DNA of 27,969 nucleotides from Candidatus Pacearchaeota archaeon. Lineage in GTDB: Archaea > Nanoarchaeota > Nanoarchaeia > Pacearchaeales > GW2011-AR1. This document shows, one piece after another, positions 6,095 through 13,371 of the stretch. The number at the start of each line of letters is the position of its first letter. Position 1 is the stretch's first letter. Where the stretch lies: assembly GCA_002690445.1 (NCBI GenBank), contig NZER01000106.1, positions 1-27,969 on the forward strand. Reading direction: 5' to 3'. The notes beneath the pieces are model-generated. The model was not told the DNA's origin. It did not search any database and saw only the letters and a program-made list of their open reading frames with translations. Made by a program: the position numbers and the translations under genes.

Positions 6095-7189
6095 ATGCAA
6101 ATAAACGAATATGTTGACGCAGTACTAGGACTTCAGTATGGAGATGAAGGAAAAGGGAAAATAATAGGCGGCATTTTAGAGCAACATAAATATTCTCTAA
6201 CCGCACGCTATAATGGTGGCCCTAATGCTGGGCATTCCATTCAGAAACAAGATGGAACAAAATATGCATTGCATCAGCTTCCTTCAAGTATTCCTTTTAA
6301 TCAAAAAGCATATATTGGACCTGGATGTGCATTGAACTTAGGGGAATTGATGGATGAAATAGCATCTCTCCAAGCACAAATCCCAGAAATAAACATTGAA
6401 AAATTATTGGCAATTGACCCAAAAGTTCCGATTATCACTCGGAACCATACCTCAACAGATAAAGAATATCATTTCGAAACTCAAGGAAGCACAGGGTCTG
6501 GAATTGCTCCTGCATATGCAGAATTTTATAATAGAACTAGTACTCTTGCAAAAAACTATAATATTTTAAACTTCATAAATGACATCAATGAAGTCAATAC
6601 TTTGCTTCTAGAAGGTGCTCAAGGATTCTATTTAGATCCTTATCATGGGAACTACCCCTATACAACAAGCAGTCACTGCTTACCTTCACACGCAGCATCA
6701 TGCTTTGGATTCTCTCCTAAGAAATTTAGACATATCATTGGGGTAGCTAAATGCTATGAAACAAGGTCAGGAAAAGATGCCTATTACTACCATGTAATGA
6801 ATAAAGACTATAAATTAATTGATGAAAACACAGTCCCTGATTTCGCTCATCGACGAATTCAATATAAAGAACTTCAAGAAGAAGGAAAAGAGATAGGCGT
6901 AACAACAGGAAGAAAACGAAAGGTTCGTTTTCTGGACCTTACACGTTTAACAAGAGCCATTAACAATTCAGGGACAGATATTTTAATTATAAACAAGTGG
7001 GATGTTCTAGAAAAACTAAACTCACCATTTCAATTATTTCATAATGCGGTGATTTGTAAATTTGAAACAATAGAAGCGATGCAAAGCTACATAGAGAGCT
7101 CTCTTTATGAGAGCTGCTCAGATTTGAAACGAATATTACACTCCAAGTCTCCTATGAATGATATTGATTGGAGCTTTTTAAATGATTGA
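6095..7189 (+). CDS. adenylosuccinate synthetase family (PurA/PurZ-like), short phage form
   Basis: The 364-residue protein carries the family hallmarks in order: GLQYGDEGKGKI (catalytic Asp17), GGPNAGHS (catalytic His47), GSTGSGIAPAY (131-141), LEGAQG with LDPYHGNYPYTTSS (172-193), and VTTGRKRKV then KWDVL (269-305). The family couples aspartate to a purine 6-oxo group with GTP. Bacterial PurA is about 430 residues; this length and the TGSGI motif are closer to archaeal-type and phage PurZ-related enzymes. Canonical PurZ, which makes 2-aminoadenine precursors, has Ser at the Asp17 position; Asp is kept here, so IMP is the simpler substrate guess, though a PurZ0-like activity is possible. AAGG lies six bases before the ATG. 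The end overlaps the purB-like gene by eight bases, implying a two-enzyme unit. Confidence 0.9.
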   Translation: MQINEYVDAVLGLQYGDEGKGKIIGGILEQHKYSLTARYNGGPNAGHSIQKQDGTKYALHQLPSSIPFNQKAYIGPGCALNLGELMDEIASLQAQIPEINIEKLLAIDPKVPIITRNHTSTDKEYHFETQGSTGSGIAPAYAEFYNRTSTLAKNYNILNFINDINEVNTLLLEGAQGFYLDPYHGNYPYTTSSHCLPSHAASCFGFSPKKFRHIIGVAKCYETRSGKDAYYYHVMNKDYKLIDENTVPDFAHRRIQYKELQEEGKEIGVTTGRKRKVRFLDLTRLTRAINNSGTDILIINKWDVLEKLNSPFQLFHNAVICKFETIEAMQSYIESSLYESCSDLKRILHSKSPMNDIDWSFLND

Positions 7190-8315
7190 ACGTTATGAAG
7201 ACGAAACGATTAGGCAAATTTGGAGCAAAAAAAACACATATTCATGGTGGAAAAATATTGAACTATTATATCTAAACAATATGTTAAATAGTGATTATCA
7301 AATTGCAGAAGAAATGCGACTTGATGAAATAGCTGCATATGAAGAGGAAACTCGACATGAATTAGTAGCTGCTTTGAAATATATCAATAATGAATTAAAT
7401 GAGTCACCTCAAGCCCAACGCAAACTGCATTATGGTCTAACTAGCTCTGATATTTTAGATACTACTTCCTCCATTCAAATAAGAGAAAGTATTGATCACA
7501 TCTTATTGCAAAAAGAAAATTTAGATGCACGTATTCTATATAAAATTGATACTATTTATTTATTAAAAGCCATTGGTCGTACACACGGCAAACATGCAGA
7601 AGAGATAATGTATGTATCAAGATTTGAACATTTTAAAAAAGAAGTGGATGATGCATTTAAAGAACTAGAATTAAGCAAAGACTTTTTGTATGGAAAAATG
7701 ACTGGGCCTGTTGGAACAGGCAGTGAAGTCGATACAATTGCAGCAAAAGAAACCCTTTATAAGTTGGATTTAATTCCTGCACCTTTTGGAACTCAAATCA
7801 TTCCTAGACATTACTACATAAAGCCTATCTATGCTTGTTGTTTAATCTTAACAGCATATGAAAGGTTTTGCACTTTAGTGCGTCTTTCTGCAATTGATGA
7901 AGTTGATGAATTACAAGAAGGATTCCTATATGGTCAAACAGGTAGCTCATCAATGCCACACAAAAACAATCCTGTCACTTCTGAAAACATATGTGGTTTA
8001 GCGAGACTGGTTAGATCAAACTTACAATTAGCATTTGAGAACTGCAACTTGTGGTTTGAAAGAGATATTAGTCATTCTAGTGTAGAGAGGGTAATGTGGC
8101 CGGACACATTTCACCTTGTAGCTCATGCTACAAAACAGATGACCGAACTTATTCGAAACCTAAGAATCAACCACTTAAACATAAAAAAGAACTTAAGAGC
8201 CTCCCTTCAAAAAGGAGGCTCTTCACACAAGGAACTCTTAGAGGAAGCCAGCAAATCAACTAGATTTGAAGCTTATCGAGAAATACAAAAAAGATATTCT
8301 GAGGAAGATAATTAA
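7182..8315 (+). CDS. purB: adenylosuccinate lyase family (PurB-like)
   Basis: A 377-residue member of the aspartase/fumarase superfamily. Visible motifs are KLHYGLTSSDILDTT (residues about 81-95), GRTHGKHAE (about 131-139), the superfamily signature GSSSMPHKNNPVTSENICG, and WFERDISHSSVERVMWPD. These match adenylosuccinate lyase rather than fumarase or argininosuccinate lyase. The reaction removes fumarate from adenylosuccinate (or from the 2-amino analogue). It is shorter than the usual 430-plus residues, lacking part of the C-terminal domain. Coupled to the PurA-like gene, so the phage encodes both steps from IMP or (d)GMP to an adenine-type nucleotide. The 3' end contains a perfect 10-pair hairpin. 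Confidence 0.92.
   Translation: MIERYEDETIRQIWSKKNTYSWWKNIELLYLNNMLNSDYQIAEEMRLDEIAAYEEETRHELVAALKYINNELNESPQAQRKLHYGLTSSDILDTTSSIQIRESIDHILLQKENLDARILYKIDTIYLLKAIGRTHGKHAEEIMYVSRFEHFKKEVDDAFKELELSKDFLYGKMTGPVGTGSEVDTIAAKETLYKLDLIPAPFGTQIIPRHYYIKPIYACCLILTAYERFCTLVRLSAIDEVDELQEGFLYGQTGSSSMPHKNNPVTSENICGLARLVRSNLQLAFENCNLWFERDISHSSVERVMWPDTFHLVAHATKQMTELIRNLRINHLNIKKNLRASLQKGGSSHKELLEEASKSTRFEAYREIQKRYSEEDN
8195..8223 (+). other. perfect 10-bp hairpin inside purB 3' end
   Basis: AAGAGCCTCC, a nine-base loop, then GGAGGCTCTT forms an uninterrupted ten-pair stem within codons of the purB-like gene, about 90 bases before its stop. No U tract follows, so it is not a classic terminator. It may act in mRNA processing or stability. 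Confidence 0.5.
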
Positions 8316-8638
8316 TGAAACTATTTTACAATCACTTCAAATACACCATACACAATCTAATTGCACATCCTCTTATGGAAATCCTCCATCTAGTTGGCTT
8401 ATCTACACTTGGTAATCACGTTCACAACTTAACATTACCTTCAGATCATGGTTTTGATCATAAAAAGCCTACCCTTAATATGAGCTTATGTCCATCTTGC
8501 AAAAGTCAAGAAATCGTAGCAATTAATGAAACAGGCTATGATGGTGGATTGGGTGAGTGTTTCAGAACCATTGCATGCAAGAGTTGTAAAACTAGATGGG
8601 ACGAAATATACACATTAACAGATCAAGAAATTGTATGA
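8315..8638 (+). CDS. small zinc-ribbon phage protein
   Basis: A 107-residue protein with two parts. The N-terminal segment (YTIHNLIAHPLMEILHLVGL, about 11-30) resembles a conserved phage domain of unknown role with HNLIAHP. The C-terminal part holds CPSC and CKSC pairs separated by about 27 residues (near 59-62 and 88-91), a zinc ribbon. It overlaps the purB-like stop (TAATG) and the next gene's start (ATGA). No enzymatic role is visible; zinc ribbons of this kind often bind nucleic acid or protein. Confidence 0.68.
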   Translation: MKLFYNHFKYTIHNLIAHPLMEILHLVGLSTLGNHVHNLTLPSDHGFDHKKPTLNMSLCPSCKSQEIVAINETGYDGGLGECFRTIACKSCKTRWDEIYTLTDQEIV

Positions 8639-8808
8639 AAAAAGAAAACTTAATCTCAAAAGAACGATACAAAAAACGAATGAAAATTTGTTTGAAATGT
8701 GAGTTCTTTGAGCCTAAACTTAATCGTTGTTTAAAATGTGGCTGCTTTTTAATGGTAAAAGCAGCATTCAGAACAACTAGTTGCCCAATAGACAAGTGGG
8801 AAATATGA
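8635..8808 (+). CDS. small four/five-cysteine zinc protein (DUF6171-like)
   Basis: The start is set at the ATG overlapping the upstream TGA; a start 39 bases earlier would lie inside the previous gene. The 57-residue protein has MKICLKCEFFEPKLNRCLKC, then GC, and ends with SCPIDKWEI. The CxxC...CxxCGC...K...CPxxKW pattern is a small phage zinc-binding protein type. The function is unknown. It is linked to the next gene by another ATGA overlap. Confidence 0.68.
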   Translation: MKKENLISKERYKKRMKICLKCEFFEPKLNRCLKCGCFLMVKAAFRTTSCPIDKWEI

Positions 8809-9065
8809 AGTATCTTATTGTAATGATGTTATTATACTCTAATCAGTGTGATGAAAAAACCATCATTAGAAATTACAATTGTAACTATTATGATATAAAA
8901 TTCATGAATTCATTGTCTCAGTCCGTCATTTTAGACTGCAAAAGCAAAAATCTAAAGAAATCTAAAAGATGTAGAAATGTCTTGAATAAAGCCATTCGTT
9001 TCAATAGAAAAAGAACGCAGTTTTGTTACAATAACGAAAAGTTTCGACATGACCAATATGAATAA
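8805..9065 (+). CDS. small secreted cysteine-containing protein
   Basis: The 86-residue protein starts at the ATG overlapping the upstream stop. Its first residues (KYLIVMMLLYSNQC) look like a short signal peptide; the Cys at 15 lacks a proper lipobox, so a lipoprotein is doubtful. The mature part is basic, Asn- and Lys-rich and has four more Cys, which could form two disulfides in the periplasm. It overlaps the glycosyltransferase start by 17 bases. The function is unknown. Confidence 0.55.
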   Translation: MKYLIVMMLLYSNQCDEKTIIRNYNCNYYDIKFMNSLSQSVILDCKSKNLKKSKRCRNVLNKAIRFNRKRTQFCYNNEKFRHDQYE

Positions 9066-10170
9066 AACAACTAAAATCTGTTTAAACATGATTGTAAAAA
9101 ATGAAATAAAAACTCTCCCTAGACTTTTTAAATCATTAAAAACCATCATTGACAATTATATCATTGTAGATACTGGCAGTACTGATGGAACCCAAGACTA
9201 TATTGAGCGTTTTATGAAAACCAACAATATCCCTGGAGTTGTTTACGAACGTCCATGGGTTAACTTCGGTGTAAACAGACAACAAGCCTTAGAGTTTGCA
9301 ATTGGTAACGCCGATTATGCTATGATTATTGATGCAGATGAAGAATTGGTAATAACCAATTCAAATTACTACAATGATTTAACTGAGGACTGTTATTCAG
9401 TACTTAGAAAGTATAATAGCGCTGAATACTACTTACCTTTTTTAATAAACATTAAAAATGAAAATGCTTTGGGATGGAAATGGAATGCACCTGTACACAA
9501 CTACTTGACAGCCAAAACGTCTATAAAGAAATTCTCTATTGAAAAAACAGATTCATACGTCATTAGTCATCCACATGAAGGTGCAAAATCCCAAGGAAAA
9601 AGCCAACATGAAAAATATAAAAAAGATGCAGAACTTTTATTAAAAGAAGTGCAAAAAAACCCCAATGATACAAGGTCAGTGTTTTATCTTGCTCAAAGTT
9701 ACAAAGATGCGAAGATGAATCACGAAGCTATTAAATATTATTTTGATAGAACCTTAATGAAAGGATGGAGTGAAGAAATTTTCTATTCCTACCTGCAATT
9801 AGGAATCTTACATCTAGGGGAAAAAATAGATTTAGCTGAACGGTACTTCTTGATGGCGGCACAAACCAATCCAGAAAGAACACCTGAAGCGAGCTATTTT
9901 TTAGTACATTACTTTAGATTAAATAAAGAATATAAAAAAGCAATCTTCTGGGGAATGGCTGGATTGAATTATTGCTCCGAGACTCCTGAATTAAAGAACT
10001 TCTTGTTTTCAACACCATCAATTTACAAATGGAAACTAAAAGATGAACTATCACTTGCTCTCTATTATGATCAGAAAAAAGATCATGCATTAAAACTTAT
10101 GAAAGAAATAGCTTTGACTGTTCCTTCTTGGGAACAGTCACGAATACAAAAAAACATAACGTATTGTTGA
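9049..10170 (+). CDS. family 2 glycosyltransferase with TPR-like repeats
   Basis: The 373-residue protein begins with CLNMIVKNE, then VDTGSTDGT (40-48) for nucleotide-sugar binding and IIDADEE with the DxD at 95-97 for the metal. This is a GT-A fold family 2 enzyme. From about residue 195 onward it is helical with repeats such as DTRSVFYLAQSYKDAKMNHE, typical of TPR motifs, as in peptide/protein O- or S-glycosyltransferases. It has no membrane segments. It could modify a phage or host protein, glycans, or modified DNA bases; no acceptor is indicated. An alternative start is the ATG three codons in. A 9-bp perfect hairpin lies near its 3' end. Confidence 0.82.
   Translation: MTNMNKTTKICLNMIVKNEIKTLPRLFKSLKTIIDNYIIVDTGSTDGTQDYIERFMKTNNIPGVVYERPWVNFGVNRQQALEFAIGNADYAMIIDADEELVITNSNYYNDLTEDCYSVLRKYNSAEYYLPFLINIKNENALGWKWNAPVHNYLTAKTSIKKFSIEKTDSYVISHPHEGAKSQGKSQHEKYKKDAELLLKEVQKNPNDTRSVFYLAQSYKDAKMNHEAIKYYFDRTLMKGWSEEIFYSYLQLGILHLGEKIDLAERYFLMAAQTNPERTPEASYFLVHYFRLNKEYKKAIFWGMAGLNYCSETPELKNFLFSTPSIYKWKLKDELSLALYYDQKKDHALKLMKEIALTVPSWEQSRIQKNITYC
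10116..10139 (+). other. perfect 9-bp hairpin, TGTTCCTTC...GGAACAG type
   Basis: GACTGTTCC-TTCTTG-GGAACAGTC lies in the 3' end of the glycosyltransferase gene. The same core TGTTCCTTC...GGAACAG occurs in hairpins at 5219 and 26879, making it a recurring element. Confidence 0.5.
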
Positions 10171-10177
10171 GTAGCAA

Positions 10178-10570
10178 ATGCAAAAGCTAGAGTTGCGATT
10201 ACAAAAAATAGGTATTGATGCTTTTGATCCAAAAGACATCTACAATTATACTTGTGAATTAAAAAGAATAAATGATTTGCTTATTATGCAACCTGAAACT
10301 AAAGCAGAACAAATAGTCTCTGCCTTAAACTTACGATCACTGTTCCAGCACCTAGATACATTTCGTTTTTGTGAATCAAAAACAGTAGAAGAGACTCAAA
10401 TAAGAAGAATGATTCATTTAAATCTTATAATACAATTTCACAAGTGTTGGATGTTGTTGCCATCAAGAACAGCTCCACAAGACTATTTCGTTGAAAACAG
10501 TTCTCTTGAAATAACATCCGATTTTATGAAAAAGATTCAAAAAAGAAAGTACTTAGATCGCTTTAGATAA
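10178..10570 (+). CDS. hypothetical helical protein, 130 aa
   Basis: A 130-residue, almost entirely alpha-helical soluble protein (TKAEQIVSALNLRSLFQHLD; RRMIHLNLIIQFHKCWMLL) with a basic C-terminus (KKIQKRKYLDRFR). It starts seven bases after the glycosyltransferase. It has no known motif. A 79-base AT-rich spacer follows it before the DUF4326 gene. Confidence 0.62.
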   Translation: MQKLELRLQKIGIDAFDPKDIYNYTCELKRINDLLIMQPETKAEQIVSALNLRSLFQHLDTFRFCESKTVEETQIRRMIHLNLIIQFHKCWMLLPSRTAPQDYFVENSSLEITSDFMKKIQKRKYLDRFR

Positions 10571-10649
10571 AAAAGACAAAGGAAAATGATATATCTAATC
10601 TTTAATATTTTTAAATGCATATTTTAAACAGAAGCAGAAAGTAAGCATT

Positions 10650-10961
10650 ATGTGTAAAGTAGTGAACTTATACAAAGAGCCTTATGATATTTATATAGGG
10701 CGTGCAGGAAAAGGCAAAAGCGGTTACTTTGGAAACCCCATATCAAAAAACAAACGATGTCCTATTTGTAATGTTATCCATGTTGAAAAAGGCTCTACAC
10801 TAGATTGTTATAAAATCTATTTAGATCAAAGAATCAGTCATGACAAAGCATTCAAAGAGGAGGTTAAACAGCTACGAGGAAAAAGACTTGGATGCTTTTG
10901 TAAGCCTAAGTCTTGTCACGGAGACTTCCTCGCTAAAGCTTGCTTGGAGTTGTGGAAATGA
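10650..10961 (+). CDS. DUF4326 protein
   Basis: A 103-residue protein with the DUF4326 pattern: an N-terminal VVNLYKEPYDIYIGRAG, GYFGNP, and the C-terminal LRGKRLGCFCKPKSCHGD (about 76-93). The family is small and frequent in phages. Its biochemical role is not established; conserved Cys/His residues (here CFC, CH, plus CPIC near 40-43) suggest metal binding. The stop overlaps a short frame starting ATGA. Confidence 0.82.
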   Translation: MCKVVNLYKEPYDIYIGRAGKGKSGYFGNPISKNKRCPICNVIHVEKGSTLDCYKIYLDQRISHDKAFKEEVKQLRGKRLGCFCKPKSCHGDFLAKACLELWK

Positions 10962-10991
10962 AAAAAGAGAAATGGTGGTATTTCATAAGAA

Positions 10992-11141
10992 ATGTTCAAA
11001 TCAAGACCTAAAGATGCAAATCCAGATCAAGGAAATCCACACACTCCTTGGTATCAAGTAGAGAACCATTCTGATGAAAACCACGTTCACATAAAAGCAA
11101 GAACGAAAGAAGAAGCATTAAGTATAGCACTCAAAAGCTAA
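10992..11141 (+). CDS. small hypothetical protein, 49 aa
   Basis: A 49-residue ATG frame that fills the space up to the convergent minus-strand operon. The product reads as a typical short phage protein (PHTPWYQVENHSDENHVHIK followed by ARTKEEALSIALKS), with a beta-hairpin then helix pattern like small DNA-mimic or modulator proteins, but no family is known. Its TAA stop overlaps the stop of the minus-strand membrane gene by four bases. The ribosome-binding site is weak. Confidence 0.45.
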   Translation: MFKSRPKDANPDQGNPHTPWYQVENHSDENHVHIKARTKEEALSIALKS

Positions 11142-11608
11142 GTCTTGTGTTTTAAATCAGGGGATGGCATCCATTGTTCAATGTCTGGATTTAAGATTAA
11201 ATCTTTATCTGATCTTGTTTTAATTATCTTACGATTATTTAACAGTGACAATTCCTCAATCAAGCAAGTTTGTAATTCAAACATTTGTTCATTCTTGAGT
11301 TGCAGTTGGATTTGACAATCTCTAAATCGAGCAATCAAAGCTTCTCTATCGGCGTTTGCAGTAGCAAGCTTATCTTTAAGATCAGCAACCTCAATGGGGT
11401 CACGTCCTGAAGCAATAGCCATCATCGAAGAAATGGATCCTGTAATCATCCCCAAGATACCAACAAGAACATCTCTGTTTTCATCAACAATCTTTACATA
11501 AGTAAGAAAAAGAATCAAACCAACTACTATAAGAAGAAACATTACAGAGAACCACCAACCTCGCTTAGCCCTATTGTCTTTTACTGCTTCTTTATTAGAA
11601 AGAGTCAT
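11138..11608 (-). CDS. two-helix membrane protein with coiled-coil tail, partner of the cyclase
   Basis: A 156-residue protein: a basic N-terminus (NRAKRG), a first membrane helix about 19-40 (WFSVMFLLIVVGLILFLTYV), a short loop, a second Gly/Ser/Met-rich helix about 47-66 (VLVGILGMITGSISSMMAIA), then a long helical, probably coiled-coil cytosolic tail (DLKDKLATANADREALIARF). It overlaps the cyclase stop by four bases, so the two proteins are made together. No cyclic-nucleotide-binding domain is seen. By analogy with cyclase-effector pairs it might be a membrane effector; by topology alone it could also be holin-like. Confidence 0.68.
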   Translation of the reverse strand: MTLSNKEAVKDNRAKRGWWFSVMFLLIVVGLILFLTYVKIVDENRDVLVGILGMITGSISSMMAIASGRDPIEVADLKDKLATANADREALIARFRDCQIQLQLKNEQMFELQTCLIEELSLLNNRKIIKTRSDKDLILNPDIEQWMPSPDLKHKT

Positions 11609-12447
11609 TTAGAAACCTTTGGGGTAAATGTATTAGAGAGAAAAGTTTTGGTATCATCAAGTATGGAAACTTCTTTATCAAGTCCAAAAACCCATCGTTG
11701 ATGAGGGTTAAAAAGAATAGAAATACAAAAATAGAAAAAGAAAAGAAGAGACATGAATCCTGCTCGCCAAAAAATCCATGAAACCCACTCTTTAAATCGT
11801 CTGTCTCGTGCTCTGGATCTAATTCGTTTTACTCCTCCTAAACGCTTAACTTTAGAAGAAGATTCAGGTGGTTGTAAACGATCAATAGAGAACCCAACAG
11901 CATAAAGAACTGCTGGTTGCTTAACTCCTTTGAACTTGTACAAACCAACGCATGCATACCTAACCCCTTGGGGGGTTAGGCGATTCATTGAACCTTTAGC
12001 GATAAGAAATGCTTGTTCAGTTAAAAGTATTTGACCTGGACTACACAGAGACATAGTTCTAGCCGCTATGTTTTTGTTTATGCCTTCTAGCTCAACCATT
12101 TTAGCACCGACGCCAACGAACAGTTCATCTTGTTGAACTTCAACAACTCTTCCCCAGTGGATTCCAATACGAGAGTTAAGCTTTGTTTTAAGAGGGATCT
12201 CTTTTTGATAATAAAGACTAAAATTCAAAGCATCTACAACGTTATTGAATGATAATAAAAAACCGTCAGAGCGATCTATTTCACGTCCTTGAAACCTATA
12301 ACACAAAGATCGAGTCAATCGATCATGGTATTGCAACCAAGTCGCTGCTCTTCGTGCACCCACTTTCTGTACAAATGCAGTAGAGCCCACAATATCTAAT
12401 AGAACTATTGCAAGATTCTTTTCTTTAAAAGAAATATCGTACTTCAT
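11605..12447 (-). CDS. membrane-anchored class III nucleotide cyclase
   Basis: A 280-residue protein with a class III cyclase homology domain at 10-185 and a C-terminal membrane segment about 224-246. The metal-binding Asp residues appear as LLDIVGST (Asp18) and RSDGFLLSF (Asp61). RIGIHWGRV follows, then NKNIAARTM with the transition-state Asn126 and Arg130. Both metal ligands and the Asn/Arg pair are present, so activity is likely. The Lys that reads purine in KxxGD of adenylyl cyclases appears replaced by Ile57, leaving base choice open. A very basic stretch (KRLGGVKRIRSRARDRR) precedes the membrane helix. Forms an overlapping operon with the downstream two-helix membrane protein; the layout recalls Pycsar-type cyclase-effector pairs, but homology to those is not shown. 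Confidence 0.82.
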   Translation of the reverse strand: MKYDISFKEKNLAIVLLDIVGSTAFVQKVGARRAATWLQYHDRLTRSLCYRFQGREIDRSDGFLLSFNNVVDALNFSLYYQKEIPLKTKLNSRIGIHWGRVVEVQQDELFVGVGAKMVELEGINKNIAARTMSLCSPGQILLTEQAFLIAKGSMNRLTPQGVRYACVGLYKFKGVKQPAVLYAVGFSIDRLQPPESSSKVKRLGGVKRIRSRARDRRFKEWVSWIFWRAGFMSLLFFFYFCISILFNPHQRWVFGLDKEVSILDDTKTFLSNTFTPKVSK

Positions 12448-12542
12448 GATAATGATCCAATTTTAAAAACAAATATATTATATAATATTTTTCAATTGAA
12501 TCTTAAATCAATTATATAACTAAAAAAATAGAGGAAAATACA
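12448..12542. promoter_or_regulatory. AT-rich divergent promoter region with palindromes
   Basis: This is the 95-base gap between the minus-strand cyclase operon and the next plus-strand gene. It contains a perfect 14-base palindrome ATATTATATAATAT (12475-12488) and the inverted repeat AATTGA...TCAATT (12494-12513). On the minus strand TTGATT and TATTAT are spaced by about 18 bases, a reasonable sigma70-type promoter for the cyclase operon. The palindromes could be operator sites. All of this is pattern-based. Confidence 0.4.
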
Positions 12543-12806
12543 ATGTGGTGCTTAGAAACCATAGTAGATATAAATAAAGAAAAAACTGCACCGTTTGAAC
12601 TAACCTTACAAGAATATAGTTTCTTAAAAACTGAAACTAGAAATTATAGACCAACAGAAATTAAAAAGCTTAGCCGTCCAATCTTATTAAATGATCAAAT
12701 ATTCTCACACTGTATACTTGAAAAAGGCGCCGCACCAGAAGTACTTAAAGTACTTAAAAGTCGAGACTTTTTCCATGTTGCAGAATTGAAAATGTTTTTA
12801 TTATAA
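12543..12806 (+). CDS. small hypothetical protein, 87 aa
   Basis: An 87-residue soluble protein with GAGGAAAATACA before the ATG. Mixed alpha/beta composition (TLQEYSFLKTETRNYRPTEI; EVLKVLKSRDFFHVAELKMF) without recognised motifs. It is the first plus-strand gene after the cyclase operon and has its own likely promoter in the divergent region. About 100 bases follow with only a possible 20-codon frame at 12836-12898. Confidence 0.62.
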   Translation: MWCLETIVDINKEKTAPFELTLQEYSFLKTETRNYRPTEIKKLSRPILLNDQIFSHCILEKGAAPEVLKVLKSRDFFHVAELKMFLL

Positions 12807-12910
12807 TACTTTATTAAAAAATTGAAAGAAAACCAATGATCTGTTATTACGACTTCGTCAATCAACTATGTATATGTGTCTATTCAGCACTTTCATAAAA
12901 GGAAGTAATA

Positions 12911-13102
12911 ATGTATAAAAACAACATTAAATTTAATATATTAAAAATTATAATTATTATCTTTATCTTATTAAATTTGAATTTTAAAATAGAACCCCTA
13001 AATCCTGAGAAACAAAACCTTTTATTAAATATAGAAAATATAGGTCATACTTTTGATGACATGCCAATCCAACTTTATGAATTTGAACGCTTACCAACAT
13101 GA
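12911..13102 (+). CDS. small single-pass membrane protein
   Basis: A 63-residue protein with AAAAGGAAG before the ATG. Residues about 8-25 form one very hydrophobic, Ile-rich segment (ILKIIIIIFILLNLNF), followed by a polar acidic domain ending in ERLPT. It could be an anchored periplasmic peptide. Its stop overlaps the next start (ATGA), so it is coupled to a second membrane protein; together they may be lysis-associated, since a lytic transglycosylase lies 1 kb downstream. Confidence 0.58.
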   Translation: MYKNNIKFNILKIIIIIFILLNLNFKIEPLNPEKQNLLLNIENIGHTFDDMPIQLYEFERLPT

Positions 13103-13371
13103 CTGATAAACTACCTTTAAAATCAAAAAAATTCTTAGCTTATTTAATAGCTGACTTTGGATGGAAGATAGCGACGTTCTATCTTCTCTATCAACTTCAA
13201 GGAAAAATAGACCATTATACATTCGGTATTCTATTAACACTTATTATTGTTTCAGGGTTTATTCAAGTAGGCTACATTCTTGGACAAGCTGCACTTGATA
13301 AATATGTTCAAGTGTCTAAAAATCTAACTCAAGCTAAAGAAAAAGACTCTAGCAGTGTCCCCAAGTCATAA
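13099..13371 (+). CDS. two-helix membrane protein, possible holin
   Basis: A 90-residue protein with a basic N-terminus (KLPLKSKK), two membrane segments (about 12-33 and 42-63, separated by QGKIDHY), and a charged C-terminal tail (ALDKYVQVSKNLTQAKEKD). Two helices plus a hydrophilic tail is the class II holin layout. It is flanked by another small membrane protein and lies upstream of the lytic transglycosylase, which fits a lysis role, but no sequence signature proves it. Confidence 0.5.
   Translation: MTDKLPLKSKKFLAYLIADFGWKIATFYLLYQLQGKIDHYTFGILLTLIIVSGFIQVGYILGQAALDKYVQVSKNLTQAKEKDSSSVPKS

Noticed and set aside
6095..8315. Claim that the phage has 2-aminoadenine (Z) DNA
   Set aside because: The Asp that canonical PurZ replaces by Ser is present, and no DatZ or Z-tolerant DNA polymerase is in the window.
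10586..10627. 13-codon hydrophobic frame with an AAAGG upstream
   Set aside because: Too short and too AT-rich to separate from chance.
12836..12898. 20-codon Cys-rich frame between two small genes
   Set aside because: No ribosome-binding site of note and no similarity; length gives no statistical support.
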